DNA of 64,000 nucleotides from Prochlorococcus sp. AG-321-E21 (GTDB lineage Bacteria; Cyanobacteriota; Cyanobacteriia; PCC-6307; Cyanobiaceae): contig QBXH01000001.1 in the NCBI GenBank assembly GCA_003283415.1, positions 62,001 through 126,000 on the forward strand. The letters run 5' to 3'. A program made the position numbers and the translations under genes. A model generated the notes under the pieces. That model did no database searches and was not told the DNA's origin. It saw only the letters and a list, made by a program, of their open reading frames with translations. Positions 41,325-49,910 of the stretch are shown here, piece after piece. Each line of letters starts with the position of its first letter. Within the stretch, counting starts at the first letter, position 1.

Positions 41325-42043
41325 ATTGATTGATCAATCAAATTAGATATTTGTTTGATTGTATTTCTTTTAAAGTCATCGTCAGCCCAATCACCTATGA
41401 AATTTTCTCTTAGTCCTGCGCTAGCAATAATAGTATGCGTTCCCTTAAGCTTTATTCCTTTGGAGTTATCTTCTTTTCTTGCTCTAAGACAAGAAAGTAA
41501 TTTATCTGTTTGATCTAATTCATCTGAGTTAAATTTTATTAGAAAATTATTTTTTTGATTATAAGTTTTTTTTATTATTCCAAATGTTCTTTCTGGGCTT
41601 GGGCTGAATTCACTATTGAATTCTAATTTTTGAGAAATCTTTTTTAAAAATGGTATAGATCTGTTAGCACTAAAGTTATTAAAACTTATTGATATGAATT
41701 TCTCGCAATTCCTACCTCCATCTGGAGAAATTAAGTGAAGCTTACAACCAAGGCTATGTCCAATTCTTATTGAAGGAATTGATGTTCCTATTCTTTTTGA
41801 TAAGGATCTTTGACAACTTTTAAAATCTTTCCATGCTCTCATTGCCAGTTCTTGATGATCAAACTGAGGGGTGTATTTGTATGCATGTACTGCATAGTTT
41901 TTATCTATTAAGCTTTTTATAAATCTTTTGTAACTTAAATCTGGTTTAGATGCTAAATAACTACCTCCAATAAATTCTATGATTTTTTTAGGATTTGAAG
42001 GCCAATAACAGTAATTATTAAATTGATATTTTGTAAAAGTCAT
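41321..42043 (-). CDS. DUF1350 family protein (alpha/beta hydrolase-like)
   Basis: A 240-residue protein of the DUF1350 family, found in cyanobacteria and plants. Family segments are [21 protein letters not shown] near the N-terminus and [18 protein letters not shown] [15 protein letters not shown], which mimics a hydrolase nucleophile elbow (GHSLG) with Ser at the expected place. A C-terminal [11 protein letters not shown] segment could hold the His. Catalysis has not been proven for the family. It converges with acs (4-bp overlap) and is divergent from an exonuclease gene 133 bp away. Confidence 0.82.
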   Translation of the reverse strand: MTFTKYQFNNYCYWPSNPKKIIEFIGGSYLASKPDLSYKRFIKSLIDKNYAVHAYKYTPQFDHQELAMRAWKDFKSCQRSLSKRIGTSIPSIRIGHSLGCKLHLISPDGGRNCEKFISISFNNFSANRSIPFLKKISQKLEFNSEFSPSPERTFGIIKKTYNQKNNFLIKFNSDELDQTDKLLSCLRARKEDNSKGIKLKGTHTIIASAGLRENFIGDWADDDFKRNTIKQISNLIDQSI

Positions 42044-42176
42044 TTAATATTCTATATTCAAATTATCAGGATGATTTCTAATAAAATTTAGTTTTTTTAT
42101 TATTTGTTTAATTATTATTAATTTAAAAGAAAATATTATCAAATGCGTCAAAATACAATAGATGTTTTTTTGATAA

Positions 42177-42989
42177 TTGCAACTACCAAACAAAAAAAAG
42201 ATAAATCAATTGGATTTTCTTAATAATGAAATTAAAAACATTGATAATAAGAAATCAAATTTTTTAGATAAATCAATCTCAAGCTCCAAAAATAATAATA
42301 AAAATCAATTAATAGAAAATATTTTAATTCTTGATACTGAGACAACTGGCCTAGATGAAAATAAAGATGAAATTATTGAAGTGGGTTGTATTTTATTTAA
42401 TGTAAATTCTAAATCTGTCCTCTCGCAGGTTTCGTTCTTATTCCCAGTAAGTTCAAATGAAGCTGAACATATTAATGGGATATCTGCAGAAGTTACTAAT
42501 ATTAAACAACCTTGGGAGGATGGCTTAAATTTCTTTTTAAAACTTGTGGATTGTTCAGATTTAATAGTTGCTCATAATGTTGAATTTGATAAAAAATGGT
42601 TTGGAATGGGCAGATTGCCCAAACTCGAAAAAAAATGGATTTGTAGTTTAGAGGATATTAATTGGTCATTTCAAAAAAACTTAAAAAACAGACCATCAGT
42701 TACTGATCTTGCACTTTCTTTTTCAATACCAGTTTGGAGCTTACATCGAGCCTTGTCAGATTGCTTTTATATTTCGGAGGTTTTCAAAAAATGTGAAAAT
42801 TTAGAAGAACTTCTATGTAAAGCGACTGAGCCAAGATTTTTATATAAAGCATTGGTGAGTTATGAAGACAGATTATTAGCAAAGAAGGCAGGATTCCTCT
42901 GGAATAATCCTAAGCAAGGTGCTTGGTCTAAAAAATTAACAGTTGAAGAAGCAAATAGTCTTGATTTTAAAGTGCAGATATTGGATTGA
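42177..42989 (+). CDS. DnaQ-like 3'-5' exonuclease (DEDDh)
   Basis: A 270-residue protein. A Lys/Asn/Ser-rich, probably disordered head (1-45) precedes an exonuclease domain with all five DEDDh residues: Asp53 and Glu55 (LDTETTGLD), Asp138 (HNVEFDKKW), and His190 and Asp195 (HRALSDC). It could be a proofreading-type or RNase T-like enzyme; no polymerase domain is attached. A C-terminal region of about 70 residues holds FLWNNPKQGAWSKKL, which resembles tails of some DnaQ-like cyanobacterial proteins. Translation appears to start at TTG 42177, the only start codon at the right place. Confidence 0.88.
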   Translation: MQLPNKKKINQLDFLNNEIKNIDNKKSNFLDKSISSSKNNNKNQLIENILILDTETTGLDENKDEIIEVGCILFNVNSKSVLSQVSFLFPVSSNEAEHINGISAEVTNIKQPWEDGLNFFLKLVDCSDLIVAHNVEFDKKWFGMGRLPKLEKKWICSLEDINWSFQKNLKNRPSVTDLALSFSIPVWSLHRALSDCFYISEVFKKCENLEELLCKATEPRFLYKALVSYEDRLLAKKAGFLWNNPKQGAWSKKLTVEEANSLDFKVQILD

Positions 42990-43018
42990 TATTTCAGCTC
43001 TTTAAAATTGAAAAATCT

Positions 43019-43444
43019 TTAGTGCATTTTACAAGGCATCCATTTTTCACCCATTTTATGTGCGCCGATACATCCATATCTTGTAGCCGCTTTATCAGCT
43101 TCTTCTTTTGTCTTATATAGGCCTGGCATCATTTTCTCTTTTTTAATATTTGATATCTTCTCAGAATGGCCATGATGATCATGGCTTTGGGATTTAGGAG
43201 AATATTCCCATACCCCCATAGTTGTTATTCCAGCAGAAATTATGCCCATACCGACTACTGATAGATTAACTATTCCCATAGCAACAGCACCAAATGAAAA
43301 AACACCCATTGGCACTACCCCAATACTAATAACTCCCATAGGAACTATCCCAATGGAAATAATTCCTAAGGGAGCAATTCCAAAAGCAATTTTTTTAGGT
43401 TTTGTGCCACAATGCTGACTCTCTTTCTTATTAGTGATTCCCAA
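43019..43444 (-). CDS. Decapeptide-repeat protein with His-rich linker and DUF3721 domain
   Basis: A 141-residue protein with a composite layout. Residues 21-80 hold six 10-residue repeats of the type xGxxPMGxxS (FGIAPLGIIS, IGIVPMGVIS, and so on). This regular hydrophobic pattern suggests either a small solenoid or membrane-inserted hairpins. A His-rich patch HDHHGH follows at 88-93. Residues 109-141 match DUF3721, a short marine-cyanobacterial domain (KTKEEADKAA...GAHKMGEKWMPC) with Cys125 and Cys138. The start is TTG at 43444 because the frame closes just upstream. No function is known; metal binding by His and Cys is only a suggestion. Confidence 0.78.
   Translation of the reverse strand: MGITNKKESQHCGTKPKKIAFGIAPLGIISIGIVPMGVISIGVVPMGVFSFGAVAMGIVNLSVVGMGIISAGITTMGVWEYSPKSQSHDHHGHSEKISNIKKEKMMPGLYKTKEEADKAATRYGCIGAHKMGEKWMPCKMH
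43205..43384. repeat. Six 30-bp coding repeats (decapeptide units)
   Basis: The region encodes six consecutive ten-residue units of one protein. Units share a Gly at position 2 and Met-Gly or Leu-Gly at positions 6-7. The DNA copies have diverged, so the array is old and kept by selection at the protein level rather than being a fresh tandem duplication. Confidence 0.85.
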
Positions 43445-43541
43445 TATTTTGTCTAAATGTTAGATTTAATTATGACATAGTAGTTCCCAGTAAAAATTAA
43501 TTTCTATGTAAATTAAAAATTTTGAATTATTAATTAGAACT

Positions 43542-44831
43542 TTGAATAACTTTAAAAATCTTAGAGGAACAGTAGATCTTTTACCTGATCAATTAATAAA
43601 GTGGCAAAATGTTGAAAAAATTATATTAGAGCAACTTTTTAGGGCTTCTGTAAAGGAAATTAGGACTCCAATACTCGAAATGACTGAATTATTTATGAGG
43701 GGGATTGGAGAAGGCACAGATGTTGTTAGCAAAGAAATGTATACATTTTTGGATAGAGGTGAAAGGTCATGCACCTTAAGACCTGAGGGTACTGCATCAG
43801 TTGTTAGAGCTTTAATACAAAATGGAATATCAAGTAAACCTTCTCAGAAACTTTGGTACATGGGACCAATGTTTAGATATGAGAGACCTCAAGCCGGAAG
43901 GCAAAGGCAGTTTCATCAATTAGGTGTTGAATTTATCGGTTACGAATCTGTAAGGAGTGACATCGAAATTATTATCTTGGCTTGGGATATTTTGAAAAAA
44001 TTAGGAATTAAAGAACTAAATCTTGAAATTAATACTTTAGGGGATCATACTGACAGGTCAAATTTTCAAAAGGCATTTTTAAAATGGTTAGAAGTTAATA
44101 AAAACTTTTTAGATTTGGATTCTCAAAATAGAATAGATAAGAATCCTTTAAGGATTTTAGATACAAAGAATGTTCAAACAAAAAAAATTCTTGAAGATGC
44201 TCCCAAATTATTTGACTTTTTGTCTGAAAAAAGTCATGAGAGATATTTAACTATTAAAGAAAAATTAAAACTTCTTAAAGTACCTTTTATCGAAAATCTT
44301 AATTTAGTAAGAGGTTTGGATTATTACACACACACTGCATTTGAAATTACAAGTGGTTTACTAGGTTCTCAGGCTACTGTATGTGGAGGAGGAAGATATG
44401 ATGCTTTGATTAGTCAAATGGGAGGGAAAGAAACTCCAGCTATTGGATTTGCAATTGGATTAGAAAGACTCATTTTATTATCGGGTAAAGATCTTGAAGA
44501 AAGTAGAGAAAATGACATTTATATTGTGAATAAAGGTATTCATGCTGAAACATTGGCAATGGACTTATCTAGAAAGTTAAGAAATTATGATTTAAAAACA
44601 GAATTAGATCTTACTGGGGCATCATTTTCAAAGCAATTTAAAAAAGCTAATAAAATTAAATCAAAAAGTATAATTGTTATTGGTGATGATGAAGCTTTAA
44701 ATAAAGAGTTTGTTATTAGGCTTTTTAATAATAAAAATTCAGAAGATAGACAGGAGACTATTTCAATTGAGGATAATATTAAATTAGAAAAGTGGCTAAA
44801 AAGTAATTTGCTTTTAGATATAAACCTATAG
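43542..44831 (+). CDS. hisS: Histidyl-tRNA synthetase
   Basis: A class II synthetase of 429 residues. Motif 1 is around residue 40-60, motif 2 is MFRYERPQAGRQRQFHQ, the histidine-binding box LVRGLDYYTHTAFEI is intact, and motif 3 is AIGFAIGLERL. The C-terminal anticodon domain (about 330-429) is present. It appears to start at TTG 43542, which gives the usual N-terminus NNFKNLRGTVDLLP; no ATG lies near. It is followed 4 bp later by a small membrane-protein gene. Confidence 0.95.
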   Translation: MNNFKNLRGTVDLLPDQLIKWQNVEKIILEQLFRASVKEIRTPILEMTELFMRGIGEGTDVVSKEMYTFLDRGERSCTLRPEGTASVVRALIQNGISSKPSQKLWYMGPMFRYERPQAGRQRQFHQLGVEFIGYESVRSDIEIIILAWDILKKLGIKELNLEINTLGDHTDRSNFQKAFLKWLEVNKNFLDLDSQNRIDKNPLRILDTKNVQTKKILEDAPKLFDFLSEKSHERYLTIKEKLKLLKVPFIENLNLVRGLDYYTHTAFEITSGLLGSQATVCGGGRYDALISQMGGKETPAIGFAIGLERLILLSGKDLEESRENDIYIVNKGIHAETLAMDLSRKLRNYDLKTELDLTGASFSKQFKKANKIKSKSIIVIGDDEALNKEFVIRLFNNKNSEDRQETISIEDNIKLEKWLKSNLLLDINL

Positions 44832-44835
44832 AATA

Positions 44836-45102
44836 GTGAAAATTATATTATTAATATCATTTTTAATTATGTTTTCTTTTATATTTTTAAAATTTTACAA
44901 AAATAACAAAATTTTAAAAAAAAAGAAGGAAATTAAATTCAACAAAAATAACTTGTATCAATGGATGAATTTGACTAAAAAAGAAAGATTTGATTTATCA
45001 AAAAAAGAATCCAATTCTTACTTAAAAAAAAGGAAAAGTTTATTAGAAGAAATTAGAAAAGAATATAAAAGTATTTCTAAAAATGATAAAAAAAGTTTAT
45101 AA
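44836..45102 (+). CDS. Small Lys-rich membrane-anchored protein
   Basis: An 88-residue protein of unknown function. Residues 1-20 are a strong hydrophobic span (IILLISFLIMFSFIFLKF), followed by a very basic, probably coiled cytoplasmic region rich in Lys, Glu and Asn. It starts at GTG 44836, 4 bp after hisS. No known family is recognised. The coding bias, the clear span and the tight spacing support a real gene, but a weakly conserved one. Confidence 0.6.
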   Translation: MKIILLISFLIMFSFIFLKFYKNNKILKKKKEIKFNKNNLYQWMNLTKKERFDLSKKESNSYLKKRKSLLEEIRKEYKSISKNDKKSL

Positions 45103-45116
45103 GTTCTTTAAAATTC

Positions 45117-45419
45117 GTGGAAATCTTCTGGACTTCAAATAAATCTATAAATGGTTTAAGGCATTTTGTTTTACTAAATAAAATTAGTGAAAAAGATCAA
45201 ATTAAATTTTTGATGGTTTCTGTTATTGATGTCGAGATTAGTTTGAAAATCTCATATGACGAACTAATAAATAGTGAAAAATGGATTGAAGGATGGTTAA
45301 ATCTTCCTAATAGTGAATCAATCACTAAAGATTATTTAGATTATAAATCAGGTAAAAATTTAAAAGAAGAGATTATTAAAATCTTTGTTAGTAATAATTC
45401 CTTATTTAATATTTCTTAA
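45117..45419 (+). CDS. Trp-containing small protein, TIGR02450/DUF2389-like
   Basis: A 100-residue protein. Residues 1-65 have the spacing seen in the small Trp-rich TIGR02450 family: WTS early, then RHFVLL, then an L..V.D....L segment and KWIEGW. This is a pattern match from memory, with moderate confidence. The remaining tail is basic and acidic in turn. It begins with GTG at 45117, 14 bp after the small membrane-protein gene. Function of the family is unknown. Confidence 0.6.
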   Translation: MEIFWTSNKSINGLRHFVLLNKISEKDQIKFLMVSVIDVEISLKISYDELINSEKWIEGWLNLPNSESITKDYLDYKSGKNLKEEIIKIFVSNNSLFNIS

Positions 45420-45557
45420 TTTGAAATTAAAAATAAAATCAAAAATATCCATAAAAACTATACTCTTAATAATCAGATTAATTATTTAAAAAACTTTTCC
45501 CCCCTTTCAAAGTATTCAAAGAAACGTTATTAAGGATTAATAATATTTAATTAAACA

Positions 45558-45794
45558 ATGTTAGAAAATATATGGCACTCATCTAATTTTGCTGCAAAGG
45601 ATTTAGGTCTAACTGAAATTAAACTTTCCCGTCTAAGGGAAAATGGGTTTTTAAAACCTGGAATTCATTGGAAAAGCTCTCCTATAGGACAAAAAAAACC
45701 CTGGAATCCAGAGGCTCTTTACAATTCAATTTTATGCAGAAAAATAATTGATGAAATTTATTCTGAAGAAAAATATGACCAATATGCGGCTTAA
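45558..45794 (+). CDS. Small DNA-binding-like protein (winged-HTH/excisionase type)
   Basis: A 78-residue protein. LGLTEIKLSRLRENGFLKPGIHW looks like the helix-turn-wing of excisionase or MerR-type small regulators, ending in the conserved KPWNPEALYN segment. No integrase or prophage gene is near, so an excisionase role is unlikely and a regulator is more plausible. It lies 554 bp upstream of the pcb start, on the same strand. ATG start. Function is unproven; the DNA-binding call is by pattern. Confidence 0.65.
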   Translation: MLENIWHSSNFAAKDLGLTEIKLSRLRENGFLKPGIHWKSSPIGQKKPWNPEALYNSILCRKIIDEIYSEEKYDQYAA

Positions 45795-45851
45795 TTTAAT
45801 TTCTGAATCATCTAAGACCTCTTAAGAATCATGATTTATTTAATTAGATTA

Positions 45852-46028
45852 CTATTTTACTAGATTTTCATACTTACAATCAGTCAAAGTGCTTTGAAGT
45901 ATTGGATATAGGTTTATCATGTTTATATATTGAACTGATTTACGATAAGACTTAGCTGCTTTTTTGTAATGCCCTTGTGATTTCATTTCTAGAGAAATTT
46001 TTCTAGAATTCCTTGGGGAAATTGTCAT
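45852..46028 (-). CDS. Possible small basic protein of 58 residues
   Basis: A short frame on the minus strand runs from ATG 46028 to TAG 45852. The product is basic: it starts MTISPRNSRKISLEMK, contains HYKKAAKSYRKSVQYI, and ends CKYENLVK. The helix AAKSYRKSV could be amphipathic. No family is recognised. It fills about half of the longest gene-free stretch in the window. I cannot tell a real small gene from a chance frame without homologues or expression data. Confidence 0.45.
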   Translation of the reverse strand: MTISPRNSRKISLEMKSQGHYKKAAKSYRKSVQYINMINLYPILQSTLTDCKYENLVK

Positions 46029-46347
46029 ATTTAAAATTATTTTATTCTCTTTTTAGTAATCGTCTGATCATGGGTCAATGTTGTATCTGTTTTTATTACA
46101 CATAAAATTGTTTATGTCAGCAAAAAAAGATTTATAAAAATTTGAATTTATTTGAAAATAAAATAAAAATTTGGCTTTTTTAATTAAATATCATATTAAA
46201 ACTATGTTCTTTGCACTTAGGAATTCTATTGAAATTAGCTTTCCCTTATTATCCTTTGAATTAATAACCTTTACAATTTTGTTATTAATTCAGCCGTTTG
46301 ATGAAATATAAAGTATTCTCAAAACGTTTAAGCTAATCAATTCCTAA
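46029..46347 (+). promoter_or_regulatory. Upstream region of pcb (promoter and leader)
   Basis: A 319-bp stretch without a gene, one of the longest in the window, precedes the antenna gene. It holds the perfect 12-bp inverted repeat at 46257-46292 and a TATAAA-like -10 candidate at 46307-46312, with no convincing -35 box at 17 bp. The length suggests a real promoter with a long or structured leader. I did not find an NtcA-type GTA-N8-TAC site here. Confidence 0.5.
46257..46292 (+). promoter_or_regulatory. Perfect 12-bp inverted repeat upstream of pcb
   Basis: Arms TGAATTAATAAC (46257-46268) and GTTATTAATTCA (46281-46292) are perfectly complementary, with a 12-base loop. It ends 55 bases before the pcb start. 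No T-run follows, so it is not a standard terminator. It could be an operator for a dimeric regulator or an mRNA leader hairpin. Pairing is directly seen; the role is inferred. Confidence 0.6.
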
Positions 46348-47406
46348 ATGCAAACCTATGGTAATCCAGACACCACCTATGGATGGTGGGCTGGTAATTC
46401 AGGTGTAGCTAATCGCTCAGGAAAATTTATCGCTGCTCATGTCGCTCATGCAGGGTTAATTGTTTTTTGGGCCGGTGCTTTCACTCTTTTCGAACTATCA
46501 AGATTTGACCCCAGTGTCCCAATGGGTCAACAACCTCTTATTGCACTTCCACACTTGGCTACCCTTGGAATAGGGTTTGATGCTGATGGAGTTCTAATGG
46601 GAGATACCAAACCTGTACTAGCAATAGCTATTGTTCATTTGGTTTCCTCTATGGTACTTGCAGCTGGTGGATTACTTCACTCGCTACTTCTTCCAGGAAA
46701 TCTTGAAGAATCAGAAGTCGCAAAGGCAAGGAAATTCAATATTGAATGGGATAATCCAGATAAATTAACTTTCATTCTTGGACATCATTTAATTATTCTT
46801 GGTTTCGCTGTAATTCTTCTTGTTGAATGGGCAAGAGTTCATGGAGTCTACGATCCCGCTATTGGTGCCGTGAGACAAGTTGAGTATGATCTAAACCTTG
46901 CTGAGATTTGGAATCATCAAACAGATTTTCTACTAATAGATGATTTAGAAGATGTTATGGGAGGTCATGCTTTCCTTGCATTTGTCTTGATTACAGGTGG
47001 TGCTTGGCACATTGCTACAAAGCAAGTTGGTGAATATACCAAATTTAAAGGTAAAGGTCTTCTATCTGCGGAAGCAGTTCTTTCATGGTCTTTAGCAGGT
47101 ATTGGTTGGATGGCAATTATTGCTGCCTTCTGGAGCGCATCAAATACAACAGTTTATCCTGTAGAGTTTTTTGGTGAACCACTTGAATTGAAATTCAGTA
47201 TTTCTCCATATTGGATTGATACTGTTGACCTTCCTGATGGTGTTTATACATCAAGGGCATGGTTAGCAAATGTACATTACTACTTTGGTTTCTTCTTTAT
47301 TCAAGGTCATCTATGGCACGCACTAAGAGCCTTAGGATTTGACTTTAAGAGAGTTACAAATGCTATCAGTAACATTGATAGTGCTACTGTTACTCTTAAA
47401 GATTAA
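46348..47406 (+). CDS. pcbA: Chlorophyll a/b-binding light-harvesting antenna protein Pcb
   Basis: Pcb is the main antenna of Prochlorococcus, binding divinyl chlorophylls around photosystem II (and in some strains photosystem I). The 352-residue protein begins [16 protein letters not shown] and shows six membrane spans with conserved His ligands, such as [21 protein letters not shown] and [12 protein letters not shown]. It resembles CP43 but lacks the large lumenal loop between the last two spans, hence the shorter length. It has its own long leader with an inverted repeat and is followed by a strong terminator, so it is transcribed as a single gene. The symbol pcbA is used for the single-copy form of high-light strains. 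Confidence 0.95.
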   Translation: MQTYGNPDTTYGWWAGNSGVANRSGKFIAAHVAHAGLIVFWAGAFTLFELSRFDPSVPMGQQPLIALPHLATLGIGFDADGVLMGDTKPVLAIAIVHLVSSMVLAAGGLLHSLLLPGNLEESEVAKARKFNIEWDNPDKLTFILGHHLIILGFAVILLVEWARVHGVYDPAIGAVRQVEYDLNLAEIWNHQTDFLLIDDLEDVMGGHAFLAFVLITGGAWHIATKQVGEYTKFKGKGLLSAEAVLSWSLAGIGWMAIIAAFWSASNTTVYPVEFFGEPLELKFSISPYWIDTVDLPDGVYTSRAWLANVHYYFGFFFIQGHLWHALRALGFDFKRVTNAISNIDSATVTLKD

Positions 47407-47428
47407 ATTTTAGTCATTAATTAATATT

Positions 47429-47457
47429 AAAAGGCCTCAATTAATGAGGCCTTTTTT
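47429..47457 (+). terminator. Intrinsic terminator of pcb
   Basis: A stem of 11 perfect pairs (arms 47429-47439 and 47445-47455, including the core GGCCTCA/TGAGGCC) closes a five-base loop and runs into six T residues. It begins 23 bases after the pcb stop. It is the clearest rho-independent terminator in the window. Confidence 0.92.
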
Positions 47458-47510
47458 ATTTGATAAATTTTATCTATTAAATTAGATTAAAAGTATTAAG
47501 TTTAAATTAG

Positions 47511-48884
47511 TTGAATATTTCTCTCCTACAGAATCAAAATATTTTCACAAATTCTCTTTTAATAAGTCTAATAGGATTTCTAGTAATCGGTTTTTTCTTG
47601 ATTTTTGGAAGGAAATTTAAATTTGCTGTTCAATTAGAAAGATTTGGATTACCCATAGCTGTTATTTCTGGAATTGTAGGAATATCGATAGGTCCCTATG
47701 GATTAATAAATATTTTATCTAAGGAGACTACAAATGTCTGGAGTAATTTTCCAACTCCTCTCTTATCTCTAGTTTTTGCAACATTAATGATGGGAAGGCC
47801 AATCCCAAATATTAATGGTTTAATTAGACCCATTGTCAATCAGTTTTTGTTAGCTCTTTCATTGGGCTTTGGTCAATTTCTTGTAGGAGGATTAGTAGTC
47901 AAATACTTATTATCTCCATCTATGGAAACAAATCCTTTAATGGGATGTTTAATAGAGGTTGGTTTTGAAGGAGGGCATGGTGCTGCAACTATTATTGGAG
48001 AAAGTTTTAATAAACTTGGATTCTCAGAGGGCTTAGACTTAGGTCTTGCAATGGCTACAATGGGCCTTTTATCCTCTTCTTTATTAGGAAGTTTTTTTAT
48101 TTTTGTAGGAAGAACTTTAGGAATTTCAGATACAGAGAAGATCGTTGATAAAACAGATAATGAAAATCCAAATCTTAAAATAGGCATTTTTTCAGATTTG
48201 AGAGTTTTATTAATAAATCTTGGCTTTGTAGGGTTGGCAATTTCTTTTGGGGTCTCGATACTTAACCTTTTGAGGTATATTTCAAACTACTTTGGTGAAT
48301 TCTCAAAACAAGTAATCTTATCACTTCCTGTATTCCCACTTATTCTTATAGGATCACTTTTGATTAGATATATCTTAGAAAAAACGAATAATACAGACTT
48401 TATCTCTAATCTTCTTCAAAGAGAAATTGGGATATTGTCCACAGATTTATTGATTTTTACAGCAATGGCAAGTTTAGATATTGCTACTGTTCTTGATAAT
48501 TGGAGATTGATTTTGGTACTTACTATTTTTGGTTTGATTTGGAATTTAATTTGTATTGCTTATTTCGCATACTTTGTATTTGAAAAACACTGGTTTGAAA
48601 GAAGTTTAATAGAATTTGGAAATTCAACTGGAGTAGTTGCATCTGGACTACTTCTTTTAAGACTCGCTGATCCAAAAAATATTTCTAAAACACTTCCGAT
48701 TTTTACATCTAAGCAACTTTTTGCTCAATTAATCTTATCAGGAGGATTTTTTACAGTATTAGCTCCATTATTGATCTCAAAAATAGGATTAGATTATTGG
48801 ACAGAGATTTGTGCATCAATAACTCTTTTTACTATTTTGGTTGCATTCTTTTTTAACAAAAGGTTTTCTACAAGTTATCAATAA
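47511..48884 (+). CDS. GltS-type sodium/glutamate symporter family protein
   Basis: A 457-residue membrane protein with about 11 spans, related to the ESS (GltS) family of sodium-coupled glutamate carriers. Family marks are the FGLPIAVISGIVG segment, GGHGAATIIGESF in the first half, and EFGNSTGVVASGLLLLRLADP in the second, reflecting the internal repeat. It appears to start at TTG 47511 after the pcb terminator. The substrate in this lineage is not proven. The small gene at 48923 follows by 38 bp. Confidence 0.82.
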   Translation: MNISLLQNQNIFTNSLLISLIGFLVIGFFLIFGRKFKFAVQLERFGLPIAVISGIVGISIGPYGLINILSKETTNVWSNFPTPLLSLVFATLMMGRPIPNINGLIRPIVNQFLLALSLGFGQFLVGGLVVKYLLSPSMETNPLMGCLIEVGFEGGHGAATIIGESFNKLGFSEGLDLGLAMATMGLLSSSLLGSFFIFVGRTLGISDTEKIVDKTDNENPNLKIGIFSDLRVLLINLGFVGLAISFGVSILNLLRYISNYFGEFSKQVILSLPVFPLILIGSLLIRYILEKTNNTDFISNLLQREIGILSTDLLIFTAMASLDIATVLDNWRLILVLTIFGLIWNLICIAYFAYFVFEKHWFERSLIEFGNSTGVVASGLLLLRLADPKNISKTLPIFTSKQLFAQLILSGGFFTVLAPLLISKIGLDYWTEICASITLFTILVAFFFNKRFSTSYQ

Positions 48885-48922
48885 GAAGTTAGGTTAGTAT
48901 AAAAATATATTTTTCTTGATTT

Positions 48923-49180
48923 ATGTCCTACACACCATATGATATTCCTCCTCAAGAAAGTAAAGAAAAATGGTTTAGGAGTCACTTGCTTGGAAGAGAA
49001 GTTGAACTAGGAGAATTATATAGTCTTGGATTTAAAGAATTGGATTTAATTATGGCTGAAACTGCAGAAATTAGAAGTGATATTGAATTTAAAGAAAAAA
49101 ATATTGGAAAATTTAGAACAGCAGGATATTTTTTAGAATTAGCCAGAATTATTGAAAAAAGAAAATTACTTGAAAGCTAA
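48923..49180 (+). CDS. Small conserved-looking protein of unknown function
   Basis: An 85-residue soluble protein with no recognised domain. The sequence is rich in charged residues and likely helical: WFRSHLLGREVELGELYSLG, then a GFKELDLIMAETAEI helix, then ARIIEKRKLL at the end. Its ATG start lies 38 bp after the transporter gene and its end overlaps the convergent GST gene by 4 bp. Probably a lineage-specific protein. I cannot assign a role. Confidence 0.6.
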   Translation: MSYTPYDIPPQESKEKWFRSHLLGREVELGELYSLGFKELDLIMAETAEIRSDIEFKEKNIGKFRTAGYFLELARIIEKRKLLES

Positions 49181-49836
49181 TCAAAATAGAAATATTCTTT
49201 CTTTTTAGATGGTTTCCATGGATCAAATTTATGCATTAATTTTTTAAAGTGTTGATGTCTTTCAAAATATCCTAACCAATCTTTTATAGGATCATCAAAA
49301 TAATTTATTTTTTTTTGGCTTTCGCAAGCAATTTTAAATTGCCTTACAAATGGCCAAATACACCAATCCGCAATCGAAGGTTTATCTCCAATTATCCATC
49401 TATTATTTGTAAGGATTTTATTCCATTTTTTTATGAATTTAGTAGCTTCTAAAAAATGGTAATCTTCTTCGCTAGCATTAAATCTCATGGAATATTTAAA
49501 ACGATCTAAATGATATTTAAAACTATGATCATTTTCAGAAATAATTTCTAAAATTTCTTCTTCTTTATTTTTAGGATTATAAAATTTCTTTATATTTTCC
49601 TTTTCTGATTCTGAAAGTGCCCAGATTATGATGTCTAAACTTTCCTCTATGACTTCATTATTTTTTTTTAATAAAATTGGAACAGTTTTTGTCCTTGATT
49701 TATTCATGAATTCGATGGGCTTATTTTTTAAATCAACTTCTCTTATTTCGACTTTGATTTCGCAAATTAATAATGCCCATCTAACTCGAATAGCATATGG
49801 ACATCTACGAAATGAATATAAAATCTCTGTTGTCAT
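49177..49836 (-). CDS. Glutathione S-transferase family protein
   Basis: A 219-residue protein with an N-terminal thioredoxin-fold domain and a C-terminal helical domain. The N-terminus ILYSFRRCPYAIRVRWAL has the Cys12-Pro pair of omega-like or glutaredoxin-like GSTs, and KTVPILLKKNNEVIEESLDII gives the cis-Pro and the Glu-Ser glutathione site. The C-terminal segment WIIGDKPSIADWCIWPFVRQF matches the usual N-capping box. The acceptor substrate is unknown. It converges with the small protein gene. Confidence 0.88.
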   Translation of the reverse strand: MTTEILYSFRRCPYAIRVRWALLICEIKVEIREVDLKNKPIEFMNKSRTKTVPILLKKNNEVIEESLDIIIWALSESEKENIKKFYNPKNKEEEILEIISENDHSFKYHLDRFKYSMRFNASEEDYHFLEATKFIKKWNKILTNNRWIIGDKPSIADWCIWPFVRQFKIACESQKKINYFDDPIKDWLGYFERHQHFKKLMHKFDPWKPSKKKEYFYFD

Positions 49837-49910
49837 TTTGTAAAAAAATAAAATTTTTTTGATTCTTTTAGTATTATCTACATAGGAATAATCTTAACTT
49901 TACATCGAAA

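Noticed and set aside
42044..42176. Possible tRNA or small RNA gene in the gap before the exonuclease gene
   Set aside because: The gap is A+T-rich, with no cloverleaf arms or TTC-type T-loop that I can see; the same holds for the other gaps I read.
43205..43384. Possible CRISPR-like or phage repeat array
   Set aside because: Repeats encode regular ten-residue units in a continuous frame with no spacers; they are protein repeats.
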